Shown: in pieces, positions 57,982-64,000 of the stretch
Numbering within the stretch: the first letter of the stretch is position 1
How the letters are laid out: each line of letters opens with the position of its first letter
NCBI GenBank assembly: GCA_916613615.1
Contig: OU744735.1
Span: 42,047,468-42,111,467, forward strand
Length of the DNA stretch: 64,000 nucleotides
Origin: Steromphala cineraria
Lineage: Eukaryota; Mollusca; Gastropoda; Trochida; Trochidae
Reading direction: 5' to 3'
Position numbers and translations under genes: made by a program
The notes under the pieces: generated by a model
The model's database searches: none
Told to the model about the DNA's origin: nothing
What the model saw: only the letters and a program-made list of their open reading frames with translations

Positions 57982-59454
57982 TTTTTAGCTCATCAGGACT
58001 GAAAGTCCAGATGGGCTTATGGCATGGCCCGTCGTCTGGCGTCCGTCCGTCCGTCGTCCGTCGTCCGTCGTCCGTCCGTAAACTTTTTACACTTTCGACT
58101 TCTTCTCATGAACCATACACATTAGAGAGCTGAAATTTTGTGTACAAGTACCTTAGCATATGGAGATTCTAATTTGTAACTTTGGTGACCCTGTGACCCT
58201 AAATAGGGTCACAGGGGTCACAACTTTAAAAACCTATTTTCATCTTCTTCTCCAGTTCCAGAAGGACTAGAGAGTTAAAAATGATATGTGCAGACTCCTT
58301 GGCCAATGGGGATTCTAATTTGTAACTTTGGTGACCCTGTGACCCCAAATAGGGTCACAGGGGTCACAACCTTAAATACCTATTTTCATCTTCTTCTTCA
58401 GTTCCAAAAGGAGTAGAGAGTTCAAAATTATATGTGCAGACTCCTTGGACAATGGAGATTCTAATTTGTAACTTTGGTGAACCTTTGACCCCAAATAGGG
58501 TCACAGGGGTCACAACCTTAAAAACCTATTTTCATCTTCTTCTCCAGTACTAAAAGGACTATAGAGTTGAAAATGATATGTGCAGACTCCTTGGCCAATG
58601 GGGATTCTAAATTGTAGATTTCGTGACCCCATGACCCCAAATAGGGTCACATTGGTAACAACCTTAAAAACCTATTTTCATCTTCTTCTCCAGTTTTAAA
58701 AGGACTAGAGAGTTGAAAGTGATATGTGCAGACTCCTTGGACAATGGGGATTCTAATTTGTAACTTTGGTGAACCTTTGACCCCAAATAGGGTCACAGGG
58801 GTCACAACCTTAAAAACCTATTTTCATCTTCTTCTCCAGTACTAAAAGGACTATAGAGTTGAAAATGATATGTGCAGACTCCTTGGCCAATCGGGATTCT
58901 TAATTGTAGATTTCGTGACCCCATGACCCCAAATAGGGTCACAGGGGTCACAACCTTAAAAACCAATTCTCATCTTCTTCTCCAGTTCCAAAAAGTCTAG
59001 AGAGTTAATATTGATATGTGCAGACTCCTTGGACAATGGGGATTCTAATTTGTAACTTTGGTCACAACCTTAAAAAACTATTTTCATCTTCTTCTCAAGT
59101 TCCAAAAGGTCTAGAGAGCTGAAATTATATGTGCAGACTCCTTGGCCAATGGGGATTCTAAATTATAGATTTCAAATAGGGTCACAGGGGTCACAATCTT
59201 AAAAACCTATGTTTCTCCATTAGATGACAGTCTTTGACAAATTTATTTCTCCTTGGATATTTAAGTGTGGACTTCTTTCACCGTCTGATATTGGCGATCT
59301 AGAAAGTGTTGAATAATAATACATTTGTTTTGTAATTTTTTTTATAGGTTTTCTTGCAATAGGTAACATCAGTTTAATTTTTAGCTCATCTTGCCTGTAT
59401 AAAGCAAACTTGATATGATGCCTGATGAGCTACAGAGCCAATGGCTCTATTTTT
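57982..59454 (+). mobile_element. Pearl-like element: hairpin ends, GTCC microsatellite, tandem core
   Basis: It starts TTTTTAGCTCATCAGGACTG with a hairpin (AGCTCATC...GATGGGCT, inner GACT/AGTC). A GTCC/GTC microsatellite follows (58040-58079), then about eight 146-bp core repeats (58160-59210). It ends in a second hairpin (AGCTCATC...GATGAGCT, 59383-59432) and AGAGCCAATGGCTCT. Inverted ends, a tetranucleotide microsatellite and a tandem core are the plan of 'pearl' elements of bivalves, thought to be non-autonomous Helitron/Helentron relatives. No coding capacity. Confidence 0.75.
58160..59210 (+). repeat. 146-bp tandem core repeat, about eight copies
   Basis: GATTCTAATTTGTAACTTTG recurs every ~146 bp (near 58165, 58311, 58457, 58602, 58749, 58894, 59040, 59155). 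Each unit has TGTGCAGACTCCTTGG, the palindromic GTGACCCC..AATAGGGTCAC and TTTTCATCTTCTTCTCCAG. The last two units are shortened. Confidence 0.92.
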
Positions 59455-59664
59455 AATAAGTTGATTTGATTGAATCCCAAAGAGTTTGGTTTTAAAATAT
59501 AACCAATGTGTTTGGGCATACATTCAAAAGGCCTACCAAAGAAAATTCGAAACGCCACGAAAATTAGCAAACTTAGCATCAAAAAATAGCTTTACACATT
59601 GAAAATTCTCGAAACAACAACATTTTGCACTGTCGCTCGGTTAAATTGCTAATCGTTGATTTAA

Positions 59665-60020
59665 AGGGGCAGTAGCACGTTTTTTGACAATTTTATATTT
59701 TCAATTTTTCACTGATATCTATAAGTTAATGCTAAATGTATTACTTTGATAGTATCATAAATTTCATAACACAAACCAATCATCCGTAGTCAGAGAACAA
59801 AGTATGAGGATTCACATAAAATCCATTGGCAGCCATTTTTGTGTGAACACCTTTAATACATTTTGTGTAAGAAAAGGAATCGCATGGCTTAACTTTACAT
59901 TGTATATTGGATTTATTACTGCTCCATTTAGTTTTTATACATTGTCTAAAGATTGGAACCATTTATTTTCATTTTCCTGACATCACCTTATATTCCCCCT
60001 AAAAACGTGCTACTGCCCCT
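59665..60020 (+). mobile_element. TTAA-flanked MITE, family A, copy 5
   Basis: 356 bp, TTAA at 59661-59664 and 60021-60024, same orientation as copies 2 and 3. Copies 4 and 5 have the same length, which gives a consensus of about 356 bp. Confidence 0.92.
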
Positions 60021-60121
60021 TTAATGTTGCTGTTTCGTTAATTTTCGATGTGTATAGCTTTTTTTCGATGCTAAGTCGTCCATTTATGTGTACGTTTCGC
60101 TGCTTGGTAGGCCTGTTCAAG

Positions 60122-60155
60122 TTGTTTGTATTTGTTTGTATTTGTTTGTATTTGT
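60122..60155. repeat. TTTGTATTTG octamer repeat
   Basis: TTTGTATTTGTTTGTATTTG repeated about four times. It generates a spurious 64-codon frame. Confidence 0.8.
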
Positions 60156-60454
60156 TATGAAGATGGGACACTTATTAGATATATCATGGTATGTAATAAA
60201 GAATTTATCTCTCTGGTGTATACTTTCATATCAGGATGAAACAGTGATTCATCGAGCGAGAATGGTTGGCTCTGCAAATTGAATTAAAAGAAGACATTAG
60301 AATGGAATGACTAAGCAGAGGGGTTAAAATATCAATAAAAGTTTGACATACAATGTCTGGCGTGTCTCAGTTTGATAGCCAGGATAAAATAGATAGCGAT
60401 CCAATGTTTATATGTGTATAAACTGCCTGGTAACATGCATTGTCTGAGGGGAAC

Positions 60455-60715
60455 CATCTTGACATGAACACTTGTGTATAGCGTGCCGGTGATTTAAGAT
60501 TTGTCAAGCTTCAGTGAAATTGGTGATCTTTATCTTCGGAGATACATTTGACTTTGATACAAATGTTGAGATACATTTTGACATGAATACTTATGTCTTG
60601 CGTGTTGGTGATTTACATTTGTCATTAGCTTATGAGTTACATTTTGAATTGTATACTTATAGCTTGCGTGTGGAAACATTTAGATTGTCAAGCACAAGTG
60701 ATTATTTTCATTGTT
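60455..60715 (+). repeat. Diverged tandem repeat, three units
   Basis: TTGACATGAACACTTGTG, TTGACATGAATACTTATG and TTGAATTGTATACTTATAG are each followed by a GCGTG...GATTTA...TTGTCA stretch. It is an old, irregular array. The 75-codon frame across it is a consequence of the repeat. Confidence 0.6.
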
Positions 60716-61336
60716 TAGAAGATGGACATGCAAATGTTTAATGTTTGCAACTTGTTCAGCATTAGTGAAATTATCAGCTTTAACCCCTTTCATGCTATTG
60801 ATCTGTAAACTGTCTTATATTCAATTCTATTAGACAATGATTTTTCAAGAGGTGAATTTGGAGACAAAACAAATAATGATTGAGTATGAGTTACACTTGT
60901 AGTCTTGTCAAAATGTGTAATATGTTGTCAATATTTTATTTGGGATCACTGTTTCTTTTTAATCAACAAAATATCGTACTCTTTCAGCTGAATTCTCTTG
61001 CATCACTGCTTTAGGATTTATTTGAGCAAGTATGGGGTTAAAGGAATCCATATTGATATCAATACAAGCCTTCGTGTAAACTTCTCAAACTTTTGAAGAT
61101 GGTCAAGCTTGAGTTGAGATGGTGATCTCTGCTATCGATAACACCAGATATGTGCCTGTCATTGTAGCCATTGTTGTGTGGCAAATCTCTCGTATGTTGA
61201 TGCGAAGTTATCTACCTTGATAGAAATCTACCTCTCAGCTTTGAATCAACGTTAAGTCATGAGTCTCTTCGCTGATTGGGATCTTCGTTTGACTTTGAAT
61301 GTGAACATTATTTATCATATTATCAATCTCTGATGG

Positions 61337-61677
61337 TATTGGATGTACAATCATGCTTGTAATAATTATCAATCGACAATCGCTCGTAAGACGTAATTTA
61401 TGTCACCTGACATGTACCAGACTGACAAGGATTTGATAGAATGATTTGGTATGACACTGTTAGTGACAGTTAACGAGCTACTGTTGTCAATTATTCACTC
61501 AATGATCAACCAATTGTATTGGATGTTCGATCATGTTTGTAATAATTATCAATCTACAATCACTCGTAAGACGTAATTTATGTCACCTGACATGTACCAA
61601 GGATTTGATAGAATGAGTTGGTATGACACTGTTAGTGACAGTTAACGAGGTACTGTTGTCAATTATTCACTCAATGA
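61337..61677 (+). repeat. Tandem duplication of about 180 bp
   Basis: Copies 61337-61513 and 61517-61677 begin TATTGGATGT(A/T)C(A/G)ATCATG and share CGTAAGACGTAATTTATGTC. The second lacks a few bases after CATGTACCA. About 95% identical. It lies in the EGF-gene intron. Confidence 0.9.
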
Positions 61678-61868
61678 GCAGGTCACGGAAGGTGGTTGTA
61701 GTAATTTGATGAGGAGGACTATAGTTATAATGTGTCAACTTGCTGAAGCGGATGACTGCACAATTATTTAACTAGACATTTAGTTTCAGAATTTAAAAAA
61801 AACAAATATTGACATTTTTAAACAATTCATGTTTCATAAAAAAATGGAGCCCAGAAGAAGCTTTAACT

Positions 61869-61965
61869 TAACCTAAAACTGAGCGATCTAGACTTGCTAT
61901 ACTTTTCTAGACTGGGTTGGTCATCAATTTGATATTTCTGCTTTATGGTCTGGATGACAGACAAT
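61869..61965 (+). repeat. 'TCTAGACTTGC' repeat fragment
   Basis: GCGATCTAGACTTGCTATAC, TTTCTAGACTGGGTTGG and ATGGTCTGGATGACAGAC match the family. Confidence 0.55.
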
Positions 61966-61997
61966 GTTTAACACGTAAGACAAATACAGTTTGAAGT

Positions 61998-62060
61998 ACT
62001 CGCCGCTAATGGCTGCAATACTGCCCAAGCTGCGCTGAACAATAATTCACTCACTCAGTA
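61998..62060 (+). mobile_element. SINE 3' tail fragment
   Basis: GCTAATGGCTGCAATACTGC, CCAAGCTGCGCTGAAC, TTCACTCACTCAG: the same tail as 36095-36166. Confidence 0.6.
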
Positions 62061-64000
62061 TTAAGTATTCAGTGTTAGCATCTAATCTTCATGATTTTTA
62101 CTTTGATTTGTTCCTTTCATTTACTTATTGTTAATCTGTGGATCTGATCGTGGAAAATTAGCAATTTTCAGTGTTGGTGTTTTCTTATTTAAATACCGTT
62201 AGAACACAGAATGAGATTATTTCCCAAAGAAGTGTTTCGCATCACTTTCAAATTTAACTGGTATATTTAGCATCACAAAACTTTTTTTGATAGAAAAAGG
62301 AACTCATCTAGGGATTTGTAAGCTTAAAAAGTAGCCCACCAAAAAGAGTTACTTTGTTATTTGAAATGCAAATTAAAGAAAGATATCAGTTCATTACCAG
62401 CTCTGACCAAACGTTCCTTCTACCGGGTAGTTCTTTGTAACATACACTGATGTAATTTCTTTCATATCTAGATTTCCTGTCTCCTTATAACAGAAAACAA
62501 GTGAGTAGGTAAAGGAAGACAATATTACTGTTACAGCAGCATGTTTATAGCCGGCAGGTGGATATGAATGACTAACACATATGTATATCACATGTCACGG
62601 ATAGTGTTACCACGGTGATCACACACCAAAGGAAATCCTCCCCTCTGATTGGTTGAAAGCGACAGGTGCAATGCCTTTACCTATGTGAAAATAGCTGGTC
62701 TAGAAAACCAATGCAAACAAACAAAGGAAGGCTTTAGAAGTCACGACGAAAGGCCTTTGGGATCACTTTGCTTCTTTTACAGTCCTTTTCTCAATTGTCC
62801 TTCTGTTCTTTGGCCTCTGATACATTGATTGAGCATGTTTTATATTTCTTTACAGCCTTTTCCTATTACTTTACGGTCAAGATACATCTTGTTGGTTCTT
62901 GATTTTAGTACCTGAACACATAGCCCGAATGTCACCTTTTAACCTGATGACAGGTTTACTGCCTTTGACACCTGTTGATATTTGCATTTTGCACACCTGA
63001 GGTTTGTTGTCGACAGGAAATTGAAAAGAAACAAACTATTGTTAGGTTTGATTGAAATGAATTTTAAAATGATTGTTTACAGTTTAGAATTTGAAAAAAA
63101 AACATGTTTCAGTTTTTGATATTTAAAATAGTGAAACAAAGATAATCATAATTTGTGGAGAATTTTAATTGAAAGTGATCATCACACCTCATGTTGAACA
63201 AAACTTTCATTTTCTACTCTCAATTATTTTATATTTGTCCTACTTTTGATTTGATTTAAATACTTTAACCTGTTTCCAAATTTAAACAAAACCCCAAGAA
63301 CATCTTTGTGCCTGAGTGCAGAGGATAATGTAGAGAGAGTGTACAGTGAAGTACCAGTACAGGATAACCCAGGGTCACCACTTGAACTGTTAAACACCAA
63401 GCACCTGCTGAGAATCAAGGCTTCTGATTGGCTAGCTTCAAGTAACCGTGTGTTCTCATTGGCTGTAGTGGGAACCCTGTGGCTAAATTGCTGGCTCTTC
63501 ACCAGACAGGAGACTATCTCAAGTTGATTGATAGGGGAGATTTATTGAAGATTTGATAGACATACCGCTTCCTTTATGACCAGTTTATATATAGACAATT
63601 CATAATCAAACCATCACAGCTTTCAGGGTTTTAATTGAATTACAGAGCTTTTGAGAGAATCGTTCCTTGCCTCTCATCTAAAAGATATAAAGTTTGTTTT
63701 GAGAATATTTGTTGGTTGCATATTTAAACAAGAGTTTTAGGTCTAATTTTAAACAAAATATTTGTGGAATGTTAGGAAATTATTTTTGAACAAAATATTT
63801 GTTTGAGATTTCTTTGAAGTTTTCCTCAGTGTATGACTTAAATTTATTAAATTATGAAATGTTAAAAAGTATCTGTATGTACTTGCAAATTGTTTTAATT
63901 GATAAAATGCAATAAGCCTAGATTTAGTTATTCTTGGTAAACCTTTGTAAGTTAAGATTTTGGTAAAAAAAAATGATGTTGAAGTGCCTCTCACAAGAAC

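Larger units (their letters stand above)
44517..64000 (+). other. Downstream intron(s) of the EGF-protein gene to window edge
   Basis: Begins GTAGGT. The completing EGF exon (phase-2 entry followed by Cys) was not found, so it probably lies further right unless the micro-exon at 49710 is real. 54600-55960, 56330-57980 and 62070-64000 show nothing nameable. Overlapping frames at 63224-63527 on both strands lack any domain. Confidence 0.5.

Noticed and set aside
58160..59210. CRISPR-like or satellite array
   Set aside because: Contiguous 146-bp units without spacers, bounded by transposon-like hairpins in a eukaryotic intron.
63224..63527. Overlapping frames on both strands as a coding exon
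   Set aside because: Open in both strands, no domain, and no matching splice phase; left unassigned.

Overview
This is an AT-rich window of animal nuclear DNA, most likely from a mollusc and perhaps a gastropod. The evidence is spliced protein-coding exons with GT-AG borders, long introns, and a dense load of LINEs, tRNA-derived SINEs and MITEs. One element has the layout of the 'pearl' family described in bivalves: hairpin ends, a GTCC-type microsatellite and a tandem core repeat. SINE tails end in ACTC repeats of a kind I associate with gastropod genomes. The species is inference only. Nothing here resembles a bacterial operon, phage or CRISPR locus.

Two host genes can be supported. On the minus strand, 12483 down to 7752 holds the first two coding exons of IMP3, a U3 snoRNP protein needed for 18S rRNA processing. 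The exons are phase-matched across a 4.5 kb intron. The 3' exons lie presumably beyond the left edge. A CACGTG E-box and an ACCGGAAGT ETS-type site sit just upstream of its ATG. On the plus strand, 32601-32676 encodes a signal peptide and ends at a phase-1 donor. 44438-44516 is a phase-1 exon encoding the first half of an EGF-like domain, 11.8 kb downstream. They appear to be the first two coding exons of a secreted or membrane EGF protein that runs off the right edge. A CpG-rich promoter-like stretch precedes it at about 32050-32600.

Layout: 1-7700 is IMP3 intron or flank with MITEs and a SINE. 7752-12483 is IMP3 exons 2 and 1, whose intron carries several MITEs and a 38-bp tandem array. 12484-20100 is intergenic, with a MULE-like MITE, a perfect 83-bp palindrome and nested MITEs. 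20104-28690 is a MITE followed by two LINEs lying tail to tail: a plus-strand copy split by an 878-bp DNA element, and a minus-strand copy with an intact 1271-codon endonuclease/reverse transcriptase ORF. 28690-32600 is intergenic plus the EGF-gene promoter. 32677-64000 is almost entirely intron of the EGF gene, with MITEs, SINE pieces, a large TTC microsatellite and the pearl-like element.

Target-site duplications can be read directly for many elements. They are TTAA for one five-copy MITE family, 8 bp for three hAT-like elements, 9-10 bp for three Mutator-like elements, and TA for the element that split the LINE. The window is therefore chiefly a record of transposition into the introns and flanks of two ordinary genes.
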